From Flavobacterium sp. (GTDB lineage Bacteria; Bacteroidota; Bacteroidia; Flavobacteriales; Flavobacteriaceae), in the NCBI GenBank assembly GCA_016787805.1, contig JAEUTY010000001.1, forward strand, positions 172,702 through 236,701: a DNA stretch of 64,000 nt, in the 5' to 3' direction. Within the stretch, counting starts at the first letter, position 1. Every line of letters begins with the position of its first letter. Under the pieces are notes generated by a model. That model was not told the DNA's origin. It did no database searches and was given only the letters and a program-made list of their open reading frames with translations. The translations under genes and the position numbers were made by a program. Shown piece after piece: positions 55,523 through 64,000 of the stretch.

Positions 55523-58117
55523 TTAAGGTTTAATTACGTTTTTAAATTGTTCTTCAAATGTCGTTATGGCGGACATAATCGTTGTGTTATTTGCATATTT
55601 TTCTTTTAGCAAATCATACGCTTCTTGACCTTTCGGATGCGCCAAAGCATTAATAAGCACTATGTTATTAAATACGCCATCGATGTCATTTTCGTTTAAC
55701 GAATTTTTAAATCGTTCTAAAATAAGTGGTAAAACGACTTCGCTTTTGTTTAATGATGCAATCAGTTGGGCTGCAAATACACGATAATCCCAACCCGAAG
55801 TTGCCAATCGCCAGCGAGGTAAATTCAAATCAGATAACGCCTTGAGCGCAATTTCAAAACCTCGTTCATCACCCAACTCGCGCAAACCGTTCAATGCTGC
55901 AATTCGACTTTGACTTTTCATCGATGTTTTTTCCATTAATAGAAGCAATGCATCATAAGCTCTCGGACTTTTCGTTTTTCCCAAAGCGGCGGCTGCCGAT
56001 GCAACAACACGTTGACTCGGATCATTAAAGAGTTGAAGATACAAATCAACATATTCTTGTTTTTTGGTCGTTCCAAGTACTCTAATTGCATTGGCTTTTA
56101 GCCACGATTGCTCTTTGTCAATGCATTGTAAAAGAATGTTTTCGTCTGTTTTGTTCAACGTTTCGTTTCCTATCAAATTCAATAGCTGTGAAATTGCCAA
56201 ATTTCGCAATCGCCAATATGAGTTGCCAGAAATTATACTTTCAACTGCCTGTTTAATTTTTAGCTTATCATCGTTAGATGTAGTTTCTTTTTTGCTGAGC
56301 GTAACCAATTCATTTAAAGCCGATAGTTGTGCTAAAATATCTTTTGAATGCACGAGTTGATATTGTAATTCTTCCGATGATTTTTCAAAAACAAGCTCTT
56401 TTATCCATGCGCTTTCAAAGTCGAAGTAGATTAGTTTTGGTTCTTCATTACATGCAAAAATAAATGTATTAATTGGTTTCGCTTCCAGTTCGATTGTCTC
56501 AATGCGATTATCCATTTCAATGGCTATTTTCCCTTGAAAGAATTCGGTTTGAGGATATTTGTTTTTTGGATTGACTTTTTGTGTTTGTTTTACCGTAAGA
56601 ACCAATTGTTTTTTATTAGAATCAAATATCTTTGAAACTTCAAAAATCGGGTGATTCATTTGAAACAACCATTGATTAAAAAACCATCGCATCGATTTTC
56701 CAGTAGTTTTTTCAACTGTAGTAATAAAATCTTCAGTTGAAACAAGGCTGTTTCTATGGGTTTTTGCAAAACTTTGAATTGTCTTTTCAAATAATTCATC
56801 ACCGATTTGTTGACGTAGCATATGAAGTACTAATGTTCCACGATAAGTTGTGTAGTTGTCGTTGGTAAATGAATTGGCATCCTCAAAATGAGAAGTCACA
56901 ATTGGGCGTTGGTAACCCGAATTCCAGTCGAATAAATAAGTGCTTTGGTCAAAACTCAATTGATAGGTTAAAAATTCATCGCGTCCATTTTTATGTTCGT
57001 TGTACAAACCATTGCAATAATGAGCTAACGATTTGGTTAGCCAAAAATCGCTGTAACTTTTAGGAGAAATACTACTACCAAACCATTGTTGTGATAAGGC
57101 TTCGGCTTCGGTCAAATCCCACAAATAGAAATAATCGGCATGTGTTTGAAAATCGTCAACCATATTTTCGGTAATGGTAGAAAAGGAATTATTATTGGAA
57201 AAACTTCCTATATCTTGTACAAAAACTTGCGAATAATTGGTGTAAGGATATGCTACGCCAATAAAATTTGTGACGAAATTCATCATATCAGGTAAGCGCT
57301 CGACAGTTGCTTTTACCCAATCTTTTTGCTCGCTATAACCGTAATTGTTGATTTCAGTTTTGTTAAATTGTTGTTTTACATTTGTCCATTTACCCACTGC
57401 AAATGCGGTCAAATGATTGGCATATGGAGTTGTTGTTTTATAATGAAATGTTGTCGTTCCGTTAGCATTGCTTTTTTTGCTTTCCAGTTTTCCATTGGAA
57501 ATAACAACTAAGTTAGAATCTACCGTTGCGATGAATTCGGTTGTACGTAAGTCATTAGGCGCATCATAACTCGGAAACCAATAGCGATTGGATTCGACAT
57601 CAGCAAACGACCAAATTTCTCTGTTCTTTAGCGGATCATTTGAAGTTGGCTCCGTAAATCGAATTCCTTTACCGTTGTTTCCACCCAATGCATTTGGGTC
57701 GATTTCGTTTACCCAATTGGTGTGATAATCGATAATAATACTGATTTTTTGGTTGGCTTTGTAGGTTTTGTCCAATAGAATTTCGAGCGCATTATTTTTT
57801 GCACTTCCATCGTACTGAAATTGTAGCTTTTTTCCATTAGAGAGTTGGATAGCATTTATCGTCAACATTCCAGCATCCAGATGTATTTTAGAAGTTGATT
57901 TCAAGGTAGAAAGAAAAAGAGTTGTAGATCCAAATGCTTGCTTTTTTTTCCAATCAAATTGTAAATTGATAATGATATGTTGAATATCAATTTCTGGAAT
58001 TCGTTCGGCTTGAAAAGGAGGGAACGCTACTTTTTCTTGGCTCAAATTTTTTTCCATAAAAAGAAAATTCAGGAGCAATAAAAAAGTGATGGCTGTTGAT
58101 TTTTGATTGATTTTCAT
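55523..58117 (-). CDS. M1 aminopeptidase relative lacking the zinc site, with HEAT repeats
   Basis: 864 residues. Signal peptide 1-26. The M1 N-terminal beta domain is intact (about 40-250), followed by a catalytic-domain fold and C-terminal HEAT-like repeats (about 620-850). The QQWFG (343-347) and DFWL anchors of M1 enzymes align, but the zinc motif HExxH is replaced by EALSQ (339-343). The third ligand Glu (18 residues later) is Lys362. The GxMEN substrate motif is replaced by GSFSNNNSF. All catalytic residues are thus gone while the frame is intact, pointing to a binding or scaffolding role. Probably periplasmic. Confidence 0.85.
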   Translation of the reverse strand: MKINQKSTAITFLLLLNFLFMEKNLSQEKVAFPPFQAERIPEIDIQHIIINLQFDWKKKQAFGSTTLFLSTLKSTSKIHLDAGMLTINAIQLSNGKKLQFQYDGSAKNNALEILLDKTYKANQKISIIIDYHTNWVNEIDPNALGGNNGKGIRFTEPTSNDPLKNREIWSFADVESNRYWFPSYDAPNDLRTTEFIATVDSNLVVISNGKLESKKSNANGTTTFHYKTTTPYANHLTAFAVGKWTNVKQQFNKTEINNYGYSEQKDWVKATVERLPDMMNFVTNFIGVAYPYTNYSQVFVQDIGSFSNNNSFSTITENMVDDFQTHADYFYLWDLTEAEALSQQWFGSSISPKSYSDFWLTKSLAHYCNGLYNEHKNGRDEFLTYQLSFDQSTYLFDWNSGYQRPIVTSHFEDANSFTNDNYTTYRGTLVLHMLRQQIGDELFEKTIQSFAKTHRNSLVSTEDFITTVEKTTGKSMRWFFNQWLFQMNHPIFEVSKIFDSNKKQLVLTVKQTQKVNPKNKYPQTEFFQGKIAIEMDNRIETIELEAKPINTFIFACNEEPKLIYFDFESAWIKELVFEKSSEELQYQLVHSKDILAQLSALNELVTLSKKETTSNDDKLKIKQAVESIISGNSYWRLRNLAISQLLNLIGNETLNKTDENILLQCIDKEQSWLKANAIRVLGTTKKQEYVDLYLQLFNDPSQRVVASAAAALGKTKSPRAYDALLLLMEKTSMKSQSRIAALNGLRELGDERGFEIALKALSDLNLPRWRLATSGWDYRVFAAQLIASLNKSEVVLPLILERFKNSLNENDIDGVFNNIVLINALAHPKGQEAYDLLKEKYANNTTIMSAITTFEEQFKNVIKP

Positions 58118-58128
58118 GATTGAAATAG

Positions 58129-58593
58129 TTAGACATCGTCATTAAAATGTGCTTGCAAATAGGCTTTAAAATCGGGCTTTTCGTTGTTTAACAAAACGTG
58201 TTTCACCCATGCTTTACGTTCAAACCAAATGACAGCCGATTCCCAAACACAAGTGACAATTCCGTTTGAAGAGAATAATTCAAACTCTTCCAATTCATTT
58301 TTTGTCAGATACACATAATGTTGCAACATATTTTCGTCGATCCACCAATTAATGATAGCAAAACAACCTTCTTTGCATTCGTGTAGCATTAATGTGGCAA
58401 TATTGTAGGTTTCAAGCGTGTTTGTTTCACTAAATAAAAGCCAATTCGAAAGTTCATTTTTTGCTTTTTCGACGTAAATTGAATCCACGTATTCATTTTT
58501 AGATGAAATACTGTAGATTTTGATGTTCCAATTTTCAAAAGAATGAATTTCGAGGAAGCGAATTGGTCTGGTTTTGTAGGCGTTAAATTGCAT
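58129..58593 (-). CDS. Uncharacterised 154-residue cytoplasmic protein
   Basis: No signal peptide and no membrane helix. Aromatic-rich, with conserved-looking HECKEGCFAIINWWIDENML and GIVTCVWESAVIWFERKAWVKHVL. I do not recognise the family. It begins 1 nt downstream of the stop of the lipoprotein gene and ends 11 nt before the M1-relative gene, so it is in one minus-strand transcript. Confidence 0.7.
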   Translation of the reverse strand: MQFNAYKTRPIRFLEIHSFENWNIKIYSISSKNEYVDSIYVEKAKNELSNWLLFSETNTLETYNIATLMLHECKEGCFAIINWWIDENMLQHYVYLTKNELEEFELFSSNGIVTCVWESAVIWFERKAWVKHVLLNNEKPDFKAYLQAHFNDDV

Positions 58594-58594
58594 A

Positions 58595-59056
58595 TTAGTT
58601 GGGTAAATAAGTTGTGCAATTATTTCGGGTATTGGTGTATTGGCATGAATAATTTTGTTGACTGGCCACTATGTTGAGTACAAAATCAGGTTGAATTAAG
58701 TACTCACAATTGGATGTAGCTTGTGGGTTTTGTTCAAAATCATATTTGTCTTGACAAATAACAGCGTAGTTTCCTTCGGGTAAATCAATAGCAAAGTCAC
58801 CATTCCCATCAGTAGAAAAAGAGGTGATTATGGGCGCAAATGGTTGATAATTGGTTGCATTTCGCACATAGAAGGTTTGATTGGAAGAAGGTTTGTAAAC
58901 CGCTAGTTCTTCTAGCAAAAAATCGGGCGGATTAGCACCACCGCGGTATTCGCTGTTGTTTTCGATGTGACCTGTTATCGCTTGTTTTGAATTGGACGAA
59001 CTTGAACAACCAATAATAGAAGTTGTCAAAATGAGGAGAAAAAAAATCTTTTTCAT
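58595..59056 (-). CDS. Small lipoprotein with carboxypeptidase-regulatory-like fold
   Basis: 153 residues. Signal with lipobox IIGC (Cys17) followed by SSSS. The mature part (TGHI... LAVYKPSSNQTF... TDGNGDFAIDLPEGNYAVIC) resembles a single beta-sandwich domain of the regulatory/SpaA type. The last 50 residues hold four cysteines. No function can be given. It lies between a GlxA-type regulator gene and the 154-residue protein gene. Confidence 0.7.
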   Translation of the reverse strand: MKKIFFLLILTTSIIGCSSSSNSKQAITGHIENNSEYRGGANPPDFLLEELAVYKPSSNQTFYVRNATNYQPFAPIITSFSTDGNGDFAIDLPEGNYAVICQDKYDFEQNPQATSNCEYLIQPDFVLNIVASQQNYSCQYTNTRNNCTTYLPN

Positions 59057-59067
59057 AGCAATTGTAT

Positions 59068-59985
59068 TTAAGAGTTGATAATGCGACTCAATTGACGTTC
59101 GCTTTGTAAACCCACTTTGTTGGCGATTTCTGTACGAGATAAATCCGGGTTTTTAAGCAATTCGTTGATTTTTTCTTTGCGGATGAGCGTGATGAAGTCG
59201 TTGACTGTGATTTGCGTTTCTTTTTTAAAGGTTCGAGTGAAATTGCGCTCGCTCATGTTGGCAATTTCGGCCAAATCGGGCAAATTGGTTTTGAGGTGAA
59301 TGTTTTCGATGATCCAATCTTGTACTTTGTGGATTCCGGTGTGAATGTGGTTTCTGAATTGAAGTAGTTCGCTTTCTTGCGCTGCATTGCCGTTGCGGCG
59401 ATTGTAGACTACCAATTCGCGTGCTACCAAATGAGCAAAGTGACTTCCTTTGAGTTTTTCAATAATGTGAAGTGTTAGATCAATTCCTGAGGCAATTCCG
59501 GCGCTGGTGTAAATTCCGTTGGTTTCGGTAAAAAGGATGTTTTCGATGACTTTGGTTTTAGGATACAGTTGTTGCAGTTGTTGTGTTCTTTTAAAATGTG
59601 TTGTAGATGGAATGTTGTCGAGTAAGCCACATTCGGCCAAGGCAAAAGCGCCGGCACAAATGCTGCAAATATTGACACCGTTTTGATGATTACGAACAAT
59701 CCATTGATGCAATTCGGTTTGTTTTTTGAATTTTTCGGATAATAAATACGATGCATTGGAACCAGGAATAAAAAGAAAGTCACCTTTGTTGAGTTGCATT
59801 TTTGAAAAATGATTTACGTTGCCAATTGGCAAACCTGACGTTGAAGAAATGTTATTTTCAAGATTGCAGTATTCAATTTCGAAATCGGCGCCGTAATCGA
59901 TGGCTTCGTGAATGGCTTGGTCGGGACCAGCTAAATCCATTAAGTGAATCTCGGGTAACAGTAAAAAGACAAATTTGGTTTTCAT
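59068..59985 (-). CDS. GlxA-type transcriptional regulator (DJ-1/PfpI domain plus AraC helix-turn-helix)
   Basis: 305 residues. The N-terminal DJ-1/PfpI-like domain (about 3-180) contains ICSICAGAFALAECGLL, the nucleophile-elbow region, so a ligand or reactive metabolite may be sensed. The C-terminal AraC domain (about 210-305) shows LAEIANMSERNFTRTFKKE and EIANKVGLQSERQLSRI. A -7 box TATTTTTG (60010-60003, minus strand) lies 18 nt upstream. Regulated genes are unknown; the lipoprotein gene follows 11 nt downstream. Confidence 0.92.
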   Translation of the reverse strand: MKTKFVFLLLPEIHLMDLAGPDQAIHEAIDYGADFEIEYCNLENNISSTSGLPIGNVNHFSKMQLNKGDFLFIPGSNASYLLSEKFKKQTELHQWIVRNHQNGVNICSICAGAFALAECGLLDNIPSTTHFKRTQQLQQLYPKTKVIENILFTETNGIYTSAGIASGIDLTLHIIEKLKGSHFAHLVARELVVYNRRNGNAAQESELLQFRNHIHTGIHKVQDWIIENIHLKTNLPDLAEIANMSERNFTRTFKKETQITVNDFITLIRKEKINELLKNPDLSRTEIANKVGLQSERQLSRIINS

Positions 59986-60166
59986 ATCCGTTTTGTTTGA
60001 GTCAAAAATACAAACAAATAGTATTGTGGTTTAGCCATTATGAAGACATTTTCGGCCAATTATTTTTTTGATTGTAAGATTTTAAGATTGTAGGACTATA
60101 AGATTTTATAACCACAAAAGTCACAAAAGAGAGACTTAAAAGTTGACCTGAAATACAACTCGTCTT

Positions 60167-60255
60167 GATTAGCCCCGATTGGAGGAAATGCCGCGCATGA
60201 CGGAAAGCGGGACGGTGTGGATAGGAAGAAGTACGTTTGCTTCTGATTACTTCGT
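60167..60255 (+). repeat. Interspersed Flavobacterium-type repeat, copy C
   Basis: It begins GATTAGCCCCGAT like copy B, continues with AAAGCGGGACGGTG and ends with a stretch (GAAGTACGTTTGCTTCT) comparable to that after copy B. Confidence 0.6.
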
Positions 60256-60289
60256 TTCACGAAAATACGGGACAAGCTTTCGCAATGAC

Positions 60290-60321
60290 AAAAAAAAGTC
60301 CCAATCTTTCGATTAGGACTT
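60290..60321 (-). terminator. Terminator of the thrS-infC-rpmI-rplT group
   Basis: AAGTCC-C-AATC / GATT-A-GGACTT stem, 4-nt loop, with a run of T on the minus strand after the stem. Confidence 0.88.
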
Positions 60322-60358
60322 GATTTGTAAGTAAGTTAAATAAGGTTGTACAAACGTT

Positions 60359-60703
60359 TTATTTTACTTTTTTCACAATAGCTTTGAAAGCTTCTGGGTG
60401 ATTCATCGCTAGGTCAGCCAATACTTTACGGTTCAATTCGATACCGTTTTTCTTCACTAATCCCATGAATTGCGAGTAACTCATTCCTTCAAGGCGAGCA
60501 CCAGCGTTAATACGTTGAATCCACAAAGCGCGGAAAGTTCTCTTTTTTGCTTTTCTATCGCGGTAGGCATATAGCATCGCTTTTTCAACAGCATTTTTAG
60601 CAACTGTCCAAACGTTTTTACGACGACCAAAGAAACCTTTGGCTTGCTTCATTATCTTTTTTCTTCTTGCTCTTTTAGCAACTGAATTTACTGATCTTGG
60701 CAT
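60359..60703 (-). CDS. rplT: 50S ribosomal protein L20
   Basis: 114 residues. [30 protein letters not shown] is the typical very basic N-terminus, followed by [20 protein letters not shown] and [12 protein letters not shown]20 binds 23S rRNA early in 50S assembly and, in other bacteria, represses its own operon. Last gene of the thrS-infC-rpmI-rplT order, with a terminator after it. A 161-nt spacer with a repeat tract separates it from rpmI. Confidence 0.98.
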   Translation of the reverse strand: MPRSVNSVAKRARRKKIMKQAKGFFGRRKNVWTVAKNAVEKAMLYAYRDRKAKKRTFRALWIQRINAGARLEGMSYSQFMGLVKKNGIELNRKVLADLAMNHPEAFKAIVKKVK

Positions 60704-60797
60704 AATTTTTCTTGTTTTTTTGTAGTAGGCGTCCCGAATTGAATCAAGGGAACTTGTAAGCCATACTCCAAGGTTATTAAAATTGTTTTAACCTAAA

Positions 60798-60862
60798 GAA
60801 TTTAGTTTACAGTTTTCAGTCTCAGTTTACAGTTTTCACTGTTGACTGTGACTGCGACTGAA
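60798..60862. repeat. Low-complexity tract of CAGTTT / GACTGTGACTG units
   Basis: CAGTTTWCAGTTTTCA iterations are followed by GACTGTGACTGCGACTG, the complement of CAGTC, so a hairpin may form in the rpmI-rplT spacer. Confidence 0.6.
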
Positions 60863-60864
60863 TA

Positions 60865-61062
60865 CTAGATAATTCTTAATTGTTGTTTGATGCTTTTCTC
60901 GTCTGTTTTGTGAACCAAAGCAGCGTGAGTTAAAGCCAATTTACGCTTTTTCGTTTTTTTGGTCAAGATGTGACTCTTGAAAGCGTGTTTTCTCTTGATT
61001 TTTCCAGAGCCAGTTACTTTGAATCGTTTCTTAGCACTAGATTTTGTTTTCATTTTAGGCAT
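60865..61062 (-). CDS. rpmI: 50S ribosomal protein L35
   Basis: 65 residues, [31 protein letters not shown] being standard L35. It lies between infC and rplT, the common order. Spacers of 112 nt (infC side) and 161 nt (rplT side) hold repeat tracts, so the genes are close but not tightly packed. Confidence 0.98.
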   Translation of the reverse strand: MPKMKTKSSAKKRFKVTGSGKIKRKHAFKSHILTKKTKKRKLALTHAALVHKTDEKSIKQQLRII

Positions 61063-61104
61063 AATTTCCCTAATTTATTTAAATTTAACTTACTTACTTT
61101 TTCA

Positions 61105-61172
61105 TGCTGTAAGCTTTAGGCTTTAGGCTTTAGGCAGATTGCTTAGAGCTTATGGCTTATGGCTTATAGCTA
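61105..61172. repeat. Low-complexity tract of GCTTTAG / GCTTATG units
   Basis: Three iterations of GCTTTAG are followed by GGCTTAT-type units, close in form to the tract at 13750-13806. It fills the infC-rpmI spacer. Confidence 0.6.
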
Positions 61173-61174
61173 AA

Positions 61175-61726
61175 TTACTTCTTTTTCTTCGGAGCAATGT
61201 ACATAATCATTCTCTTTCCTTCCAATACAGGTAAAGCTTCTACTTTTCCGAATTCTTCTAAATCTTGTGCTAAACGAAGCAATAAGATTTGACCTTGCTC
61301 TTTATAGATGATTGAACGTCCTTTGAAAAATACAAATGCTTTTAGTTTGGCTCCTTCTTTTAGGAATTTCACCGCATTTTTTCTTTTGAATTCGTAATCG
61401 TGTTCGTCAGTCTGCGGGCCGAAACGAATTTCTTTCACAGTGATTTGCGTCGATTTGGCTTTTAATTCTTTTTCGCGTTTTTTCTGTTGGTACAAGAATT
61501 TACCATAATCCATCAATTTACATACAGGCGGATCGGCGTTGGGAGAAATTTCTACCAAATCTACTTCTTGTTCTTCTGCAAAACGCAAGGCATCAGCGAT
61601 TTTATAAACACCTGGTTCGATGTTTTCTCCTACTAAACGCACTTCGCTTACCCCACGAATCAAATTGTTGATTCTGTGAGCTGCTGTTTTTTCTACGCGA
61701 GGTTGATTTCCTCTGTTGTTTCTAAT
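61175..61726 (-). CDS. infC: Translation initiation factor IF-3 with non-AUG start
   Basis: About 183 residues. The conserved body starts [25 protein letters not shown], and the ends [10 protein letters not shown] and [14 protein letters not shown] are IF-3 signatures. No ATG exists upstream of the conserved N-terminus. In frame before it are ATT (61726) and ATA (61732), with a stop at 61738-61736. An ATT start, as in E. coli infC, fits the length and would allow IF-3 to regulate its own synthesis (known in other bacteria, inferred here). It lies between thrS and rpmI. Confidence 0.9.
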   Translation of the reverse strand: MRNNRGNQPRVEKTAAHRINNLIRGVSEVRLVGENIEPGVYKIADALRFAEEQEVDLVEISPNADPPVCKLMDYGKFLYQQKKREKELKAKSTQITVKEIRFGPQTDEHDYEFKRKNAVKFLKEGAKLKAFVFFKGRSIIYKEQGQILLLRLAQDLEEFGKVEALPVLEGKRMIMYIAPKKKK

Positions 61727-61748
61727 TGCTATGGCTTATTAATTTTAG

Positions 61749-63695
61749 TTAAACTTCAAATGTTTTTAATGTTTTGGCAATTTCTTCATTAACCATGGCA
61801 GCAAATTGCTGAATTGTAACGGTAATATTGCCTTTTCCTTCTTGTCCGTGACGACGAACAGAGATTGTTCCGTTTTTCTCTTCTTCTTCGCCAACTATCA
61901 GCATAAACGGCATTTTCTGTACTTCTGCGTCTCTGATTTTCTTTCCAATCGTCTCGTTGCGGTTGTCAATTAGGGCGCGAATTTCGTGATTTTCTAGCAA
62001 TTCTAAAACTTTTTTCGCATAATTTTCATATTTCTCGCTCAAAGACAGTATAATAGCTTGCTCAGGCATCAACCATAATGGGAAATTTCCTGCGGTATGT
62101 TCGAGTAAAATTGCAATAAAACGTTCCATCGATCCAAAAGGCGCTCGGTGAATCATCACTGGTCGGTGTAATTTGTCGTCAGCGCCTTTGTAAGTCAATT
62201 CAAAACGCTCTGGCAAATTGTAATCTACCTGAATCGTTCCCAATTGCCAACTTCTTCCTAAAGCATCTTTCACCATAAAATCCAATTTCGGACCATAGAA
62301 AGCAGCTTCACCGTATTCTACTACAGTATTTAAGTTTTTATCGCGAGCGGCATTGATGATAGCGTTTTCTGCTTTTTCCCAGTTTTCGTCGCTACCAATA
62401 TATTTGTCACGATTTTCTTGGTCGCGCAATGAAATTTGTGCCGTAAAATTTTCAAAACCTAACGAACCAAACACATACAATACAAGGTCAATTACTTTTT
62501 TGAATTCACTATCTAATTGATCGGGTGTACAGAAAATGTGAGCATCGTCTTGCGTAAATCCACGAACACGTGTCAATCCGTGCAACTCGCCACTTTGTTC
62601 GTAACGGTAAACAGTTCCGAATTCAGCATAACGTTTTGGTAAATCTTTGTACGACCAAGGTTTGTTGTTGTATATTTCACAGTGATGCGGACAATTCATT
62701 GGCTTTAACAAGAATTCTTCGCCTTCTGCTGGAGTATTAATTGGTTGGAAACTATCAGCTCCATATTTAGCATAGTGACCTGAAGTTACATACAATTCTT
62801 TTTGTCCGATGTGTGGTGTAACTACTTGTTCGTAACCTGCTTTTTTCTGTGCTTTTTTCAAAAATTGCTCCAAACGATCACGCAATGCAGCTCCTTTTGG
62901 TAGCCATAAAGGCAAACCTTGACCTACTTTTTGCGAAAAAGCAAACAAATCTAATTCTTTTCCTAGTTTTCTATGGTCACGGCGTTTTGCCTCTTCTAAT
63001 AATTCTAAATATTCAGTCAAATCTTTTTGCTTCGGAAACGAAATTCCGTACACACGAGTCAACTGTTTGTTTTTTTCATCACCTCGCCAATACGCACCAG
63101 CCACGCTCATTACTTTCATGGCTTTGATGATCCCGGTATTCGGAATGTGTCCGCCGCGGCATAAATCAGTAAAAGTAGCGTGATCGCAAAACGTAATGGT
63201 TCCGTCTTCTAAATTCGAAATCAACTCGGTTTTGTATTCGTTGTCTTTATATACTTCCAAGGCCTCGGCTTTGGAGACGGCACGCATTTTAAATTCGTGT
63301 TTCTCTCTCGAAATCTCTAAAACACGCTCTTCAATGGCTTTAAAGTCGTTTTCCGAAATTTTATTGTCACCAAAATCAACGTCGTAGTAAAATCCGTTGT
63401 CAATTGCCGGACCCAAAGTCAATTTGATGCCTTTGTATTTTTCTTCCAACACTTGCGCCATTACGTGCGAAGTTGAGTGCCAAAATGCTTTCTTTCCTTC
63501 TTTATCGTTCCACGTATATAATATGAGTGAACCATCGGTGGTTAATTCCGTTGAAGTTTCAATAGTAGTGCCGTTGAAAGCAGCCGAAATCACATTTCGA
63601 GCCAATCCTTCACTAATGCTAGTCGCTACATTCATTGGAGTTGAGCCTTTTGCAAACTCCTTAACCGAACCGTCAGGTAGAGTAATCTTTATCAT
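61749..63695 (-). CDS. thrS: Threonyl-tRNA synthetase
   Basis: 648 residues, full length. TGS domain (1-62), editing domain with [11 protein letters not shown] (HxxxH-type) and [10 protein letters not shown], class II catalytic core with CPHHCEIY and [25 protein letters not shown] (motif 2), and [14 protein letters not shown] as motif 3, then the anticodon domain. It charges tRNA-Thr. A consensus promoter lies 21 nt upstream. Confidence 0.98.
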   Translation of the reverse strand: MIKITLPDGSVKEFAKGSTPMNVATSISEGLARNVISAAFNGTTIETSTELTTDGSLILYTWNDKEGKKAFWHSTSHVMAQVLEEKYKGIKLTLGPAIDNGFYYDVDFGDNKISENDFKAIEERVLEISREKHEFKMRAVSKAEALEVYKDNEYKTELISNLEDGTITFCDHATFTDLCRGGHIPNTGIIKAMKVMSVAGAYWRGDEKNKQLTRVYGISFPKQKDLTEYLELLEEAKRRDHRKLGKELDLFAFSQKVGQGLPLWLPKGAALRDRLEQFLKKAQKKAGYEQVVTPHIGQKELYVTSGHYAKYGADSFQPINTPAEGEEFLLKPMNCPHHCEIYNNKPWSYKDLPKRYAEFGTVYRYEQSGELHGLTRVRGFTQDDAHIFCTPDQLDSEFKKVIDLVLYVFGSLGFENFTAQISLRDQENRDKYIGSDENWEKAENAIINAARDKNLNTVVEYGEAAFYGPKLDFMVKDALGRSWQLGTIQVDYNLPERFELTYKGADDKLHRPVMIHRAPFGSMERFIAILLEHTAGNFPLWLMPEQAIILSLSEKYENYAKKVLELLENHEIRALIDNRNETIGKKIRDAEVQKMPFMLIVGEEEEKNGTISVRRHGQEGKGNITVTIQQFAAMVNEEIAKTLKTFEV

Positions 63696-63715
63696 TCCTA
63701 AAATTTTATGGACTG

Positions 63716-63746
63716 CAAATATATAAGATTAACAAAACACATACAA
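63716..63746 (-). promoter_or_regulatory. Promoter of thrS
   Basis: Minus strand: TTG (63746-63744), a 20-nt spacer, TATATTTG (63723-63716). It fits the Bacteroidota -33/-7 consensus. Confidence 0.7.
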
Positions 63747-63782
63747 TATATAATAGGTAGAATGTTAAAGTATTTTTTATTA

Positions 63783-63890
63783 GAAGCTCATCCGGCTGTC
63801 CGCTGTATCTGTCATTGCGAGGAACGAAGCAATCAAATCACCGATTATTTGCGCAATGTCAGGATGCCGCTTCCATCCGGGCTAGTGCAG
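63783..63890 (-). repeat. Interspersed Flavobacterium-type repeat, copy D
   Basis: On the minus strand: ACTAGCCCGGATGGAAGCGG, CATCCT, an inner part with the common GTCATTGCGAGGAACGAAGC element (reversed), then GATACAGCGGACAGCCGGAT. The outer parts match copy A's GGAGCGGCATCCT and GATACAGCGGATAGC. Confidence 0.7.
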
Positions 63891-64000
63891 TTGTATTGCT
63901 AAGAACGGTAGCTTAAATCTAGATAAAAACTTCTAAAAACATAAAATCCACCAAAAATCTGTTTTCAAAAAAGTGTTAATCAGGTTGTTAGTAAAAAGGA

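Larger units (their letters stand above)
59986..60358. other. Intergenic region, 373 nt, no gene
   Basis: From left to right: GlxA-gene promoter box (60003-60010), low-complexity tract (60070-60112, GATTTTAAGATT-like units), interspersed repeat copy C (60167-60255), and the rplT terminator (60290-60321). Confidence 0.65.
63696..64000. other. Intergenic region at the right edge, 305 nt, no gene seen
   Basis: It contains the thrS promoter and interspersed repeat copy D. After 63900 nothing is recognised. Short open frames here run through the repeat and are not believed. Confidence 0.6.

Noticed and set aside
63708-63902. 64-residue open frame at the right edge
   Set aside because: It crosses the thrS promoter and interspersed repeat copy D.

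Overview
The window looks like chromosome of a Flavobacterium or a close relative (Bacteroidota, Flavobacteriaceae). The signs are AT-rich DNA, promoters of the TTG-N19/23-TAnnTTTG type in place of sigma70 boxes, type IX secretion (T9SS) C-terminal sorting domains, a flexirubin-type pigment cluster end, a split transketolase, tRNA genes without encoded CCA, and decayed copies of a GATTAGCCCCGAT-type intergenic repeat. I saw no prophage, insertion sequence, CRISPR array or rRNA. Layout: (1) 1-9103 is a tightly overlapping plus-strand operon: glycosyltransferase-DUF2062 (cut by the window edge), MMPL exporter fused to a PlsC acyltransferase, phytoene-desaturase-like FAD enzyme, C45 acyltransferase-like lipoprotein and phenylacetate-CoA-ligase-like enzyme. 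It reads as the distal part of a flexirubin/aryl-polyene-like locus. (2) 9104-20957 is mostly housekeeping: tRNA-Leu, two tRNA-Lys, aroK, a phosphoribosyltransferase, methyltransferase, hslR, FKBP lipoprotein, split transketolase, tgt, LptF/G permease, EamA transporter, accA and dnaB. (3) 20958-39470 is the accessory and most interesting part. A duplicated-repeat protein, a multi-span membrane protein, a short histidine kinase and a LuxR-type regulator form one unit. Next comes a locus with a SAM methyltransferase, a Tat-type intradiol-dioxygenase-fold protein, two tandem phage-tail-collar (MdpB-like) proteins, a periplasmic-binding-fold protein without signal peptide, and a 2214-residue T9SS adhesin. 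A TPR histidine kinase with a LytTR regulator and two small membrane proteins follow. (4) 39472-48590 carries DPP4 and U32 peptidase-family genes and a complete cyanophycin cycle (cphA, cphB, isoaspartyl peptidase). (5) 48662-59985 is a run of minus-strand genes: RCC1-repeat T9SS protein, an orphan 258-residue protein, acetyltransferases, an outer-membrane receptor, DinB, a zinc-site-less M1 peptidase relative, a lipoprotein and a GlxA-type regulator. (6) 60359-63695 is the classical thrS-infC-rpmI-rplT group. The main new observation is a dyad of the form AAAACA-(C/G)GTA-N4-TAC. It occurs with identical spacing (centre 30.5 nt before the first base of the -7 box) at three promoters: a 44-residue membrane protein at 24008, the collar-protein operon at 26618, and the orphan gene at 50944. 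A weaker copy lies before the repeat-protein gene at 21099. The LuxR-type regulator at 23185-23871 lies between these sites and is the natural candidate to bind them. Together the kinase unit, the collar operon and the small proteins may form one undescribed regulated system. Its function cannot be read from sequence.
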